Shown: in pieces, positions 8,131 through 16,332 of the stretch
Numbering within the stretch: position 1 is the stretch's first letter
Layout: every line of letters begins with the position of its first letter
DNA from: Bacteroidales bacterium
GTDB taxonomy: Bacteria > Bacteroidota > Bacteroidia > Bacteroidales > UBA932
Direction: 5' to 3'
DNA length: 48,220 nucleotides
Assembly (NCBI GenBank): GCA_016287075.1
Contig: JAEEVC010000021.1
Coordinates: 1 to 48,220, forward strand
Notes under the pieces: model-generated
Told to the model about the DNA's origin: nothing
What the model saw: the letters and a program-made list of their open reading frames with translations, nothing else
The model's database searches: none
Made by a program: the position numbers and the translations under genes

Positions 8131-10863
8131 ATGAAACACTTGAAACAGAGCAGAAAGAAGATGAAAACAAGCGTTCAAATATCGATGATGACGGCCGTAT
8201 CCGCCGTGCTCCTTTTCACTGCGGGATGTCAGCAGGAGACGGATGCGCCCGCCCGTGACCATGTCCTGTCCGCCAGGATTGCCGACGATCCCGGACTGAC
8301 CCGTACGTCTTTCGGCAATTATGACGGCAAGTTCCGCTGGGATGAAGGCGACGAGATCATCGTCCCTTATGCCGACCGGGTCGCAACGTACGGAATCAAA
8401 CCGGATACGGACCCCGTGACGGGGACCGTCCTGGCCTCAACGGTGGGTTCGAACTTCCGGGAATTCTATGCCGTGTACCCCGTTTCCGCCTGGGTAGCGC
8501 CAACCAGCGCCTCCCCCTCCCTCCGCGTGAAACTGGAGGCTTCCTACGATGTCTCCGCTCTCGTGGCCACCGGAAACACGGATTATGCACCCGTACCGAT
8601 GGTCGCCGTCAACGACCCGTCGGAGAATACGCTGGATTTCCACCATGTCGGCGGACTCCTGCGGCTCACCTGCAAAGACGTGGCACCGGAGACCAAGCGC
8701 GTGGTCATCACTTTTGACAAGGATGTGACCGGGACCTATACCGTCCACACGGACGATCCCGCCGCCCCCTATATTGAAAGCGGCAATACCGGCGAAAACA
8801 ACGCCGTGACCTTCATCGTGGCCGCCTCTGACGCCGGCGTCGGAGCGGGCGTCACCAGCCTGGTCCTGAACATGCCCGTTCCCTGCGGGACGTACGCCCG
8901 GTTCCAGGTCGAAGCGTACGACGGCAGCGGCGACCGCCTATTCTCCCGCTCGCACGACGAGCCCGAACTGACCTTCACCCGCGCACACGGCAAACGACTG
9001 ATGATGGAAAAAGTTACCGTCGGCTTCAAAATCCAAGGCACTTTCCCCACCGATGTGTCGCTGCCGTACACCGGCGGGATCCGGGATATCGCGCAGAATT
9101 TCACCAGCTACAAGACGGACAAGCCGGACAGCGAGACGGGTGCCTCGAAGGTTCCCGAACCCTTCCACGTGGAATATTCCGCAACCGGCGAGGACGGAAC
9201 CTGGACCACGGAAAGCCCGGACTGGATTTCGATCGGCGCCGGCGTCGATTTCCGGGGCAGCGTGGACGGTCAGAATGTTTCAATCGCCGTCGCTCCCACG
9301 AAGAATGCCGTACGGTTGAACCGGAACGGGGAAGTGGTCGATGACGATGAAGCGGCCTTTGCCGCCAAATGGCATTTCGACGCTCCCAAAGGCAAGGAAG
9401 ACGCACCCTTTGACCTGTCCACTTTGAATGTGGCCACGGGAAATCCTGTCAACACGGGCTTCAGCACGGCGAACTGCTATGTCGTCCAGGCCCCCGGCTT
9501 CTACAAGTTCCCGGCCGTTTATGGCAATGCGATCAAAGACGGCTCCGTCTATGAAGAAGCCTTTCACGCAAAGATTGACGGCAACTACGTCGACCAGGAC
9601 TATAACGCCTATGCCGGTCGTTTCCTCGGCTGGTTCAAGGACCATGAGGACCACGACATCCAGCATGCCTGGATCGACGAGCAGCTGCCCGGGGCGGATC
9701 TCAAAGCCAAACTGCTCTGGACAGACGCCAAGGGGCTGATCAAGGCGGGTTCCGTCGAGTATGTCAACCGGTATATCACCTTCGAAGTCGATGAGGAGGA
9801 TATCTGCCAGGGCAATGCCCTGCTGGCCATCATGGATGGGGACAAGGTCGCCTGGAGCTGGCACATCTGGGTGACGGACGCCGATCTGACGGAGCAGAAT
9901 ATCGGCGGAACGACCGTGACGAATGAAACCTCGAGCTATGGCCATAACCCCGTTCAACCGGAAGCGGAATCCTATTATGCAGCGGAAACCTTCCATTTTG
10001 CCAAAGTCAACCTGGGATGGTGCGACGCGAAAACGACCGAATCCTATCCGGAACAGAACCATTACATCCGTTTTGTCCAGGACGATCCGGACGGCACGGT
10101 TTCCGGAAAAATCCATCTGCACATGTCGGCCGGTCCGACTTCGATGGTCCATGGCAGCGCCCCTTATTACCAATGCGGAAGAAAGGATCCCCTGGTAACA
10201 TGGAACGGAAACACCCACAGTTCGGACATCAAGCCGCATTACCCGCCCAAGTCCGAAAACGACTATTATCCCAGACTGGGCGTCAATGCGTTACCGAACG
10301 CCACCATCGGGATGTCCATCCAGCACCCCAACTATTTCTATTACGGAAATGACGGCTGGACCAATCCGCTGGTCGACGCATGGTATCCGCAGTGGATTTC
10401 CAAACCCGTGTATACCGGCTACCAGATTCCTCTTTCCGATCCCAACAATGCTTCGGTTACGCCAATCTATGTTACCAATCGATACCCTTCTTTCTCCGCC
10501 CTCACGGGGGTCAAAACCATCTATGATCCTTCTCCGGTAGGATACAGGATTCCCTTCTACAACTGCTATTATTACGAATCCTTCAGCGAGAATGACGGCA
10601 TCGTAACCTGCGTTGACGCAGCAGGCCAGCCCCAGACCTTCCCGCTGCTCGGTCTTGTCAACAGCAGCGGTTACTCGGAGATTCACGGACAATGCAATTA
10701 CTATTGCACCTATGTGAGTGACTACATGGAATCCGGAACCAAATACATCATCGGCAGCCATTTGACGGTCTGGAAGGATAATTCCAGAGAGAACTGGCAC
10801 CATGGCGCCGGGATGTCGCAGGCCTTCTCGATCCGCCCGCAGGTCGATGCGAGCCAGCAGTAA
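8131..10863 (+). CDS. Large fimbrillin-like surface lipoprotein, paralogue of the preceding gene
   Basis: 910 residues from ATG 8131, with a signal ending in the lipobox TAGC. ATG 8161 would give a more usual, shorter signal peptide and is an alternative. The modules match its neighbour: an N-terminal fimbrillin-like part (TRTSFGNYDGKFRWDEGDEI), a central ANCYVVQAPGFYKFPAVYGN block, AWSWHIWVTDADL, then CGRKDPL and KTIYDPSPVGYRIP near the C-terminus. It starts 17 bases after the previous stop and is followed by a strong terminator, so it is the last gene of the operon. An open frame extends upstream to 8020 but overlaps the previous gene and is not used. Confidence 0.78.
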   Translation: MKHLKQSRKKMKTSVQISMMTAVSAVLLFTAGCQQETDAPARDHVLSARIADDPGLTRTSFGNYDGKFRWDEGDEIIVPYADRVATYGIKPDTDPVTGTVLASTVGSNFREFYAVYPVSAWVAPTSASPSLRVKLEASYDVSALVATGNTDYAPVPMVAVNDPSENTLDFHHVGGLLRLTCKDVAPETKRVVITFDKDVTGTYTVHTDDPAAPYIESGNTGENNAVTFIVAASDAGVGAGVTSLVLNMPVPCGTYARFQVEAYDGSGDRLFSRSHDEPELTFTRAHGKRLMMEKVTVGFKIQGTFPTDVSLPYTGGIRDIAQNFTSYKTDKPDSETGASKVPEPFHVEYSATGEDGTWTTESPDWISIGAGVDFRGSVDGQNVSIAVAPTKNAVRLNRNGEVVDDDEAAFAAKWHFDAPKGKEDAPFDLSTLNVATGNPVNTGFSTANCYVVQAPGFYKFPAVYGNAIKDGSVYEEAFHAKIDGNYVDQDYNAYAGRFLGWFKDHEDHDIQHAWIDEQLPGADLKAKLLWTDAKGLIKAGSVEYVNRYITFEVDEEDICQGNALLAIMDGDKVAWSWHIWVTDADLTEQNIGGTTVTNETSSYGHNPVQPEAESYYAAETFHFAKVNLGWCDAKTTESYPEQNHYIRFVQDDPDGTVSGKIHLHMSAGPTSMVHGSAPYYQCGRKDPLVTWNGNTHSSDIKPHYPPKSENDYYPRLGVNALPNATIGMSIQHPNYFYYGNDGWTNPLVDAWYPQWISKPVYTGYQIPLSDPNNASVTPIYVTNRYPSFSALTGVKTIYDPSPVGYRIPFYNCYYYESFSENDGIVTCVDAAGQPQTFPLLGLVNSSGYSEIHGQCNYYCTYVSDYMESGTKYIIGSHLTVWKDNSRENWHHGAGMSQAFSIRPQVDASQQ

Positions 10864-10881
10864 AAAACCATACCGAAATAG

Positions 10882-10921
10882 AGAGGCAGGGACTGCTTGC
10901 GCAGCACCTGCCTCTTTTTTT
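10882..10921 (+). terminator. Rho-independent terminator of the lipoprotein operon
   Basis: The stem gaggcagg/cctgcctc (10883-10890 with 10907-10914) is followed by a T tract (10915-10921). The 16-base apical part contains a tgct/agca inner pairing. It begins 19 bases after the stop of the 910-residue lipoprotein and lies between that gene and the convergent deformylase-like gene. Confidence 0.85.
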
Positions 10922-10940
10922 ACCTTGCCGATCGCAGCGT

Positions 10941-11630
10941 TTACCGCCGCCGGTAGCAGCCCAGGGAGTCGAAGCGGGCGCGCTCGGCGGCCCAGCGCTC
11001 ATTGTAGAAGACCGTGTCCGCGCGGTCGGTGTAGAGGATGCCGTCGAGGTGGTCGCATTCGTGCTGGAAGATCACGGCCGTGTATCCATGGACCGTATCC
11101 CGCTGGACGGCAAGCGTTTCCGCATCCTTCCAAGAGACGACGACATCCGTCCAGCGGGTGACGTAGCCGCGGTAGGGCGGGACGGAGAGACAGCCTTCGG
11201 GGCCGCGGACGCGGTCGCCGTAGGCCGTGTCGATCCGGACGTTGGGATAGACCACGAAGGGCTCGCCGGGCCGGTCGAGCCGCTGGACGCAGATGACGCG
11301 GCGGGAAAGGCCGACCTGCGGGGCGGCGATGCCGACGCCGTCCTGCTCGGGTGCACGGACCGTCGCGAGCATCTTGGCCGCAAGCTTACGGAATTCGTCG
11401 GACCTGAGCGCCTTGTCAGACAAGTCCACACAGGGCGTACGGAGGATGAGGCTGTCGGCCGCATTGGCGACATTCTCCACGTACAGCACGGAATCCGGGA
11501 CATCCAGGATGGCCCGTTCCGCCTTTGTGAAACCTCCGCGGTCCCCGCAGGAAATCGCTGCGGCAAGCAGCACGGCACAGACCGGAGCGGGGACCAGCAG
11601 CCGGACGGCCTTTCGGACGGATCGGTTCAT
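10941..11630 (-). CDS. Peptide deformylase-like lipoprotein (exported)
   Basis: All three peptide deformylase motifs are present: GVGIAAPQVG (98-107), EGCLS (145-149) and HECDH (190-194). They supply the metal-binding Cys147, His190 and His194 and the catalytic Glu191. Unlike the cytoplasmic enzyme that removes formyl groups from new proteins, this 229-residue protein begins with a hydrophobic signal ending in the lipobox AISC (Cys28) and a 60-70 residue N-terminal extension. Export to the periplasm or outer membrane is therefore inferred. Its ATG overlaps the radA stop in an ATGA junction, so the two are translationally coupled. A normal cytoplasmic def is expected elsewhere in the genome. 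The exported substrate is unknown. Confidence 0.82.
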   Translation of the reverse strand: MNRSVRKAVRLLVPAPVCAVLLAAAISCGDRGGFTKAERAILDVPDSVLYVENVANAADSLILRTPCVDLSDKALRSDEFRKLAAKMLATVRAPEQDGVGIAAPQVGLSRRVICVQRLDRPGEPFVVYPNVRIDTAYGDRVRGPEGCLSVPPYRGYVTRWTDVVVSWKDAETLAVQRDTVHGYTAVIFQHECDHLDGILYTDRADTVFYNERWAAERARFDSLGCYRRR

Positions 11631-12988
11631 TTGAAGAGGGCCCTGACCAGGGCGGGAATATCGGAAACTTTCACGACTTCAATCCCTTCCGGCTTCCGGT
11701 CGAAGCGGCAGTAGGAGGAGACGAAGATGCGCCGGAAGCCGAGGCGGCCGGCTTCGGCCGCGCGGCGCCCGGGCTGGGAGACCGGACGGATCTCCCCGCT
11801 GAGGCCCACCTCGCCGGCGAAGCACACGTCGCCCGGAACGGGATAATCGAAATTGGAGGAGAGGACGGCGGCTACGACCGCGAGGTCGCAGGCCGGGTCC
11901 GTGATGCGGAGCCCGCCCGCCATGTTCAGGAAGACGTCCTTCTGGCTGAGTTTGAAGCCCGCACGGCGCTCCAGCACCGCCAGGAGCATGTTCAGCCGGC
12001 GCACGTCGAAGCCCGTCGCAGAACGCTGGGCCGTACCGTACACCGCGCTGCTGACCAGCGCCTGGACCTCGAAGAGGAAGGGACGCGCGCCGTCCAGCAT
12101 GGCGCTGACGGCCGTCCCGCTGAGCCCGTCCTCATGCATGGGAATCAGCAGTTCGGACGGATTGGCGACCTCCCGGAGCCCCGCGCCCGTCATCTCGAAG
12201 ACGGCCAGTTCGGCCGTGGAGCCGAAGCGGTTCTTGATGCTGCGGAGCACCCGGTAGGCACCCCGGTTCTCGCCCTCGAACTGGAGGACGACATCCACGA
12301 TGTGCTCCAGGACCTTCGGGCCGGCGATGGAGCCTTCCTTGGTGATATGGCCGATGAGGATGACCGGAATGCCGCTCTCCTTGGCGAAGCGGAGAAGGGT
12401 CGCCGCAACCTCCTTGATCTGGGTCACGGAACCGGCCGTGGATTCGACGTTCTGGCAGTACATCGTCTGGACGGAATCGACGACCATCAGGTCCGGGGAG
12501 GTCTCCTGCGCTTCGGCGATGATGTTTTCCATCAGCGTCTCACTGTAAATGAAGCAGTTGGAGGCGTCTCCGCCGAGGCGGTCCGCCCGCATCTTCACCT
12601 GCTTGACGCTTTCCTCGCCGGTGACATAGAGGGTCTTCAGGGAAGGACAGCCGAGGGGCAGCTGGAGCGACAGGGTGGACTTGCCGATGCCCGGCTCGCC
12701 GGCGACCAGCACCAGAGAGCCCCTGACGATCCCGCCGCCGAGGATGCGGTCCACCTCCCCGTTCGCGAGGGAAATGCGGTCCTCGACCGTCGTCAAGACC
12801 TCCGTCAGCCGCATCGGCTTACGGCCGGCCCCGGGGACGGACACCATCTTCTTCGCCGCCCCGCCGGTCGCGACCTCTTTTTCCACCATCGTATTCCACT
12901 CCCCGCAGGCGGGGCACTTGCCCATCCACTTCGCATACTCGTTCCCGCAATGGGAGCAGAACCAGACACTTTTCACCTTCGTTGCCAT
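11627..12988 (-). CDS. radA: DNA repair protein RadA
   Basis: RecA-like ATPase that promotes branch migration in recombination and repair. From the ATG at 12988 (453 residues) it has an N-terminal zinc finger (C11, C14, C25, C28), Walker A GEPGIGKST (97-105), the RadA-specific KNRFGS motif and a C-terminal Lon-like domain (SGEIRPVSQPGRRAAEA region). The longer open frame upstream to 13117 runs through a terminator hairpin and promoter and was rejected. The last codons overlap the start of the deformylase-like gene. Confidence 0.95.
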   Translation of the reverse strand: MATKVKSVWFCSHCGNEYAKWMGKCPACGEWNTMVEKEVATGGAAKKMVSVPGAGRKPMRLTEVLTTVEDRISLANGEVDRILGGGIVRGSLVLVAGEPGIGKSTLSLQLPLGCPSLKTLYVTGEESVKQVKMRADRLGGDASNCFIYSETLMENIIAEAQETSPDLMVVDSVQTMYCQNVESTAGSVTQIKEVAATLLRFAKESGIPVILIGHITKEGSIAGPKVLEHIVDVVLQFEGENRGAYRVLRSIKNRFGSTAELAVFEMTGAGLREVANPSELLIPMHEDGLSGTAVSAMLDGARPFLFEVQALVSSAVYGTAQRSATGFDVRRLNMLLAVLERRAGFKLSQKDVFLNMAGGLRITDPACDLAVVAAVLSSNFDYPVPGDVCFAGEVGLSGEIRPVSQPGRRAAEAGRLGFRRIFVSSYCRFDRKPEGIEVVKVSDIPALVRALFK

Positions 12989-13004
12989 AGCTTCCCTTTT
13001 CCTG

Positions 13005-13012
13005 CAAAGGTA
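13005..13012 (-). promoter_or_regulatory. Likely radA -7 box
   Basis: Minus-strand TACCTTTG, a consensus -7 box, 17 bases before the radA ATG. It directly abuts the T tract of the terminator of the upstream small lipoprotein gene. No clear -33 TTTG is seen, because that position falls in the terminator hairpin. Confidence 0.5.
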
Positions 13013-13041
13013 AAAAAAATCCCGGGGATTTCTCCTCGGGA
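13012..13041 (-). terminator. Terminator after the small Ala/Glu-rich lipoprotein gene
   Basis: On the minus strand TCCCGAGG pairs with CCCCGGGA (one mismatch) around a six-base loop and is followed by eight T residues. It lies about 20 bases after the stop of the 66-residue lipoprotein gene and separates it from radA. Confidence 0.75.
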
Positions 13042-13062
13042 AGGCTTCTTGGAAGAACCGGA

Positions 13063-13263
13063 TTACTTCGCAGCTTCCTCGACAGCGGCCTCGACAGTCT
13101 CGGCGGCCTGCTCGCAAGCGGCGGCGCAGGTGTCAACGACAGCCTCAACGACTTCTTCAGCAGCGGGTTCGGCTTCCTGGGCCTTCTTGGCAGCGTTGTT
13201 GCCACATGCAGCAGCGGCAAACATCATCGCGACCAGCGCAACAGTCATAAATACCTTTTTCAT
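13063..13263 (-). CDS. Small Ala/Glu-rich lipoprotein (66 aa)
   Basis: It has a short signal with lipobox AAAC (Cys20). About 46 mature residues follow, made almost wholly of Ala, Glu and Val with an EEVVEAVVDTCAAACEQAAE stretch, probably an amphipathic helix or coiled coil. The mature part holds two further cysteines. It has its own promoter and terminator, so it is an independent and perhaps well expressed unit. Small acidic lipoproteins of this kind are common in Bacteroidales; function unknown. The encoded length, clean signal and flanking signals argue that it is real. Confidence 0.75.
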   Translation of the reverse strand: MKKVFMTVALVAMMFAAAACGNNAAKKAQEAEPAAEEVVEAVVDTCAAACEQAAETVEAAVEEAAK

Positions 13264-13306
13264 GGTTGATTGGATTTAACTAGTTAAACAAAACGTTTTG
13301 CAGCCG

Positions 13307-13336
13307 CAAATGTAGGTTTTTATTTCGAGACCATCA
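13307..13336 (-). promoter_or_regulatory. Promoter of the small lipoprotein gene
   Basis: Minus-strand TACATTTG (13314 down to 13307) is preceded by a TTGA-type -33 element about 19 bases upstream. The ATG follows about 45 bases after the -7 box, through an AT-rich leader containing ttaactagttaa. Confidence 0.6.
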
Positions 13337-13367
13337 AGAATTTTTTCAAAAAACTGAAAATCAGGAT

Positions 13368-13859
13368 TTATCTCGGCAGGTTGAATACTTCCATATCCCG
13401 GACGGCGCCTTCCGCGATCCGGAAACGGAGGGCGGTGCGGAGGACCTGCCAGCCCTGCAGGCCGCAGGCGCCGGGGTTCAGGTAAAGGAGCCGGTGGACA
13501 GGGTCGTTCATCACCTTGAGGATGTGGGAATGGCCGCAGACGAAGAGGTCCGGGTTGTAATGGGTGATGAGATTGAGCGCCCGGCGGTCGTAATGGCCGG
13601 GAGAGCCGCCGATATGGGTCATCAGCACCTTCATCCCCTCGCAGTCCCAGCAGCGGTATTCCGGATAATCGAACAGGAGCATGCGGTCGTCGCAGTTGCC
13701 GCTGACGCCGAGCAGCGGCTTGAAGGCGGCGATTTCCGCGGCGGTGACCAGGCCGCCCCCGAAGTCACCGGCGTGCCAGATTTGGTCCACCGGAGCGAGG
13801 AAGTCCTTGAATTCCTGCGAGAAAACCCCGTGGGAATCCGATATGAGCCCGATATACAT
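13368..13859 (-). CDS. YfcE/MJ0936-type metallophosphoesterase
   Basis: A 163-residue single-domain calcineurin-like phosphodiesterase. The metal-binding motifs are in order: DSHG (8-11), GDFGG, GNCDD, THIGG and GHSH, followed by the NPG signature of the YfcE group. It probably hydrolyses small phosphodiesters in the cytoplasm; the natural substrate of this group is not well defined. Its ATG directly follows the stop of the acyltransferase gene with no gap, making it the last gene of the eight-gene operon. Confidence 0.88.
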   Translation of the reverse strand: MYIGLISDSHGVFSQEFKDFLAPVDQIWHAGDFGGGLVTAAEIAAFKPLLGVSGNCDDRMLLFDYPEYRCWDCEGMKVLMTHIGGSPGHYDRRALNLITHYNPDLFVCGHSHILKVMNDPVHRLLYLNPGACGLQGWQVLRTALRFRIAEGAVRDMEVFNLPR

Positions 13860-15017
13860 CTACAGTTTGATTACGATTTTCTTCTTGTAGAAGAACCACT
13901 GGAAGGAGAAGATCACGAGCATGAAAAGGACCGCATGGCAGAGCGAGGTGAATTCGGTTGCCCGGAAGTACTTCGCCGGGCTCCAGCCGATCCATCCGAA
14001 GGTCTTCGCGATGACCCCGCTGAGGACAAAGGCCATGAGGGCGTTCATGCCCATCGCCTTGGCCGGCGTGAAGAAGCGCTCATGGCCGCGGACGTCGATC
14101 AGGTAGGACAGGAAGGCCAGGACGACATAGGCCCATCCGCCCGCATACAGGACATAGGAGGGCGTCCAGAGGGGCTTGTTGACGGGAATCCAGATGGAAA
14201 GCACCATGGCCAGGGAGAGCAGGATCATGCCGGCGAAGAAGAGCCGGGCGACCACGCCGATCGGCGAATTCTCCTCCTCCGGCGCCGCGGCGTGGGCCTT
14301 CCGCGAATCGCGGACGAACTCGCCGGCGAGGAAACCGAGCAGGGCCGTGCAGGTACAGGTCAGCACGCCCCACATGCCCTCGGGATCGAACCAGCGGCTG
14401 CCGCCGCCGGCCGTCGGATAGGCGCGGTACAGGTGGTTTTGTCCGAACAGGAATTCATCCACCTTCGGCGCCCAGGTCCCTTCCAGCGTGAACAGGCCGG
14501 GCGCCTCGCTCAGGAGCACGAGGCCGGCGGTCCAGACCGTGAACAGCGCCAGGATGGCCGCGCCGATCCGGACCGCGCGCTTTTTCACGCCCAGGATCAC
14601 CAGCCCGGCGACGATGTAGGTGAAGCCGATCCGCTGCAGGACGCCCAGGAAACGCTTGTGCTGCAGCCAGTAAATGTAGTTTTCCCCGAAGTTCCATGAG
14701 GCGTCGTGCGGGGAATACGGATAGAAGGGATACAGGTTGAGCAGCAGGCCCACCAGGACGATGGCGAGGCCGCGCCGGACGATTTTCCAGGTCGCCTCCC
14801 GGGTAAAGCCGTCGTACCGGGCCAGCGAGAACGCCATCGCACAGCCCATGCAGAAAACGAAGAAGGGGAAGACCAGGTCCGTCGGCGTGCAGCCGTCCCA
14901 ATGGGCATGGGCCAGCGGCGGATAGAGTTTGCCCCAGTTGCCGGGATTGTTGACGATACACATGAAGGCGACCGTCAGGCCGCGCATCACGTCCAGGGTG
15001 GCGAAACGCTTGTTCAT
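13860..15017 (-). CDS. HGSNAT/NagX-like membrane acyltransferase
   Basis: A polytopic membrane protein of 385 residues. The N-terminus carries the family block LDVMRGLTVAFMCIVNNPGN, then HWDGCTPTDLVFPFFVFCMG, typical of proteins related to heparan-alpha-glucosaminide N-acetyltransferase (DUF5009-type in bacteria). About ten hydrophobic segments follow. Such proteins are thought to transfer acetyl groups across the membrane to sugars, though bacterial members are little studied. Its ATG overlaps the rsmE stop (ATGA). The link to its rRNA- and tRNA-modification neighbours is likely only operon membership. Confidence 0.85.
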   Translation of the reverse strand: MNKRFATLDVMRGLTVAFMCIVNNPGNWGKLYPPLAHAHWDGCTPTDLVFPFFVFCMGCAMAFSLARYDGFTREATWKIVRRGLAIVLVGLLLNLYPFYPYSPHDASWNFGENYIYWLQHKRFLGVLQRIGFTYIVAGLVILGVKKRAVRIGAAILALFTVWTAGLVLLSEAPGLFTLEGTWAPKVDEFLFGQNHLYRAYPTAGGGSRWFDPEGMWGVLTCTCTALLGFLAGEFVRDSRKAHAAAPEEENSPIGVVARLFFAGMILLSLAMVLSIWIPVNKPLWTPSYVLYAGGWAYVVLAFLSYLIDVRGHERFFTPAKAMGMNALMAFVLSGVIAKTFGWIGWSPAKYFRATEFTSLCHAVLFMLVIFSFQWFFYKKKIVIKL

Positions 15018-15727
15018 AGGGACAGGTTTTCAAAATACACCGCCGCGACGGCTGCCACCGCCGCCGTTTCCGTGCGGAGGCGCGAGGCGCCGAGGTGGAC
15101 CGGGACGAAGCCGTGCCGCAGGGCGAGCGCCACCTCACCGGGCGAAAAATCGCCCTCCGGGCCAATCAGGACGGCGATATCCTTCGCCCCCCGGACGGCC
15201 TCCCGGATGCTTGTCCGCGGCTGCTCTCCCTCGAAACAACAGGCGATCAGGCGGGTTTCCGCCGCGCAGGTTTCAATGAACTCCCGGACGGAAACCGGTT
15301 CTTCGATGTCCGGAATCCGGGCCTTCAGCGACTGTTTCGTCGCCGCAACGGCGATCCGCTCCGCCCGTTCGGGCTTATAGACCTTCCGCTCGGAACGCTC
15401 GCCGATGACCGGGACGATGGCGTCCACGCCGAATTCCGTCGCCTTCTCGACGAACCACTCGAAACGGTCGTTGTTCTTGGTCGGACAGACGGCCATCGTG
15501 AGTTCGTACGGGTGTCCGCCCCAGTCCTCCTCGAAGGAGACCAGTTCCACGAGCGCATCCTTCGGATCCGCCGCCAGGATCCGGCAGTGGAGCAGGGTCC
15601 CGGCGCCATCGATGACTTCGACCATATCCCCTTCCCGGTGGCGCAGGACCCGGATGCAGTGGTTCGACTCCTCGGGGCCCAGGTGCCCGATGCCGTCACG
15701 GAAGTAACTGGCGCAGAAGAGTTCCAT
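15014..15727 (-). CDS. rsmE: 16S rRNA m3U1498 methyltransferase RsmE
   Basis: SAM-dependent SPOUT methyltransferase acting on U1498 of 16S rRNA in the 30S subunit. 237 residues. An N-terminal PUA-like part (HCIRVLRHREGD) is followed by the family markers KNNDRFEWFVEKATEFGV, the SAM-binding knot IGPEGDFS, and LGASRLRTETAA at the C-terminus. It follows the tsaC-type gene after 2 bases and overlaps the acyltransferase gene by four. Confidence 0.95.
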   Translation of the reverse strand: MELFCASYFRDGIGHLGPEESNHCIRVLRHREGDMVEVIDGAGTLLHCRILAADPKDALVELVSFEEDWGGHPYELTMAVCPTKNNDRFEWFVEKATEFGVDAIVPVIGERSERKVYKPERAERIAVAATKQSLKARIPDIEEPVSVREFIETCAAETRLIACCFEGEQPRTSIREAVRGAKDIAVLIGPEGDFSPGEVALALRHGFVPVHLGASRLRTETAAVAAVAAVYFENLSL

Positions 15728-15729
15728 GG

Positions 15730-16332
15730 CTATTTCCGGATGATTTCAACCTCCCCGCCGAGCCCGACTTTGATGATTTGGGAGGCCGTGCCCGTCGATT
15801 CCGTATCGAAGGACGGCGGCACGACGAAGTCCACGGCGTCCTTGACCGCATCGGGGATCTCGCTGAAGCGGCGCGGCGTCGGCTCCCCGGAGATGTTGGC
15901 CGAGGTGGACACGATGGGGCGACCGAGCTTGAAGGCGAGTTCCCGGCAGAATTCCGCCATCGGGATGCGGATCCCGACGCTGCCGTCCTCCGCGACCGCG
16001 TTGCGGGCCAGGTGCCAGCGGTCCCCCGGTGCGTCCGGCTCGCCGGCGACCGCTCCGGGATAAATGACCGTCATCGGCTTGTCATTGACCTCGACCAGGT
16101 CCACGGCGATGCCCGGAATCTCCCGGACATATCTCGCGACCATGTCGAGGTCCGCGGCCAGCAGGACCAGCGACTTGCTGTCGGAACGCTGCTTGATTTC
16201 GAATATCCGGGCGACGGCGGCCGGATCGGTGGCGTCGCAGCCGAGCCCCCAGACCGTATCCGTCGGATACAGGACGGTTCCTCCGGCGCGGAGGGCCTTC
16301 AGGGCGCCGGCGATGGCTTCTTCTCTTTTCAT
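15730..16332 (-). CDS. tsaC: L-threonylcarbamoyladenylate synthase (TsaC/Sua5/YwlC family)
   Basis: Makes threonylcarbamoyl-AMP from threonine, bicarbonate and ATP for the t6A37 modification of ANN-decoding tRNAs. 200 residues, the short (TsaC-like) form without a C-terminal Sua5 domain. Visible motifs are YPTDTVWGLGCDA near the N-terminus, the KQRSDSKSLVLL block that binds substrate, and STSANISGEPTP toward the C-terminus. It overlaps the EEP-family gene by ATGA. Confidence 0.92.
   Translation of the reverse strand: MKREEAIAGALKALRAGGTVLYPTDTVWGLGCDATDPAAVARIFEIKQRSDSKSLVLLAADLDMVARYVREIPGIAVDLVEVNDKPMTVIYPGAVAGEPDAPGDRWHLARNAVAEDGSVGIRIPMAEFCRELAFKLGRPIVSTSANISGEPTPRRFSEIPDAVKDAVDFVVPPSFDTESTGTASQIIKVGLGGEVEIIRK

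Noticed and set aside
13020..13117. Extended RadA start at 13117
   Set aside because: The extra codons run through a terminator hairpin and the -7 box. The zinc finger and family length fit the ATG at 12988.
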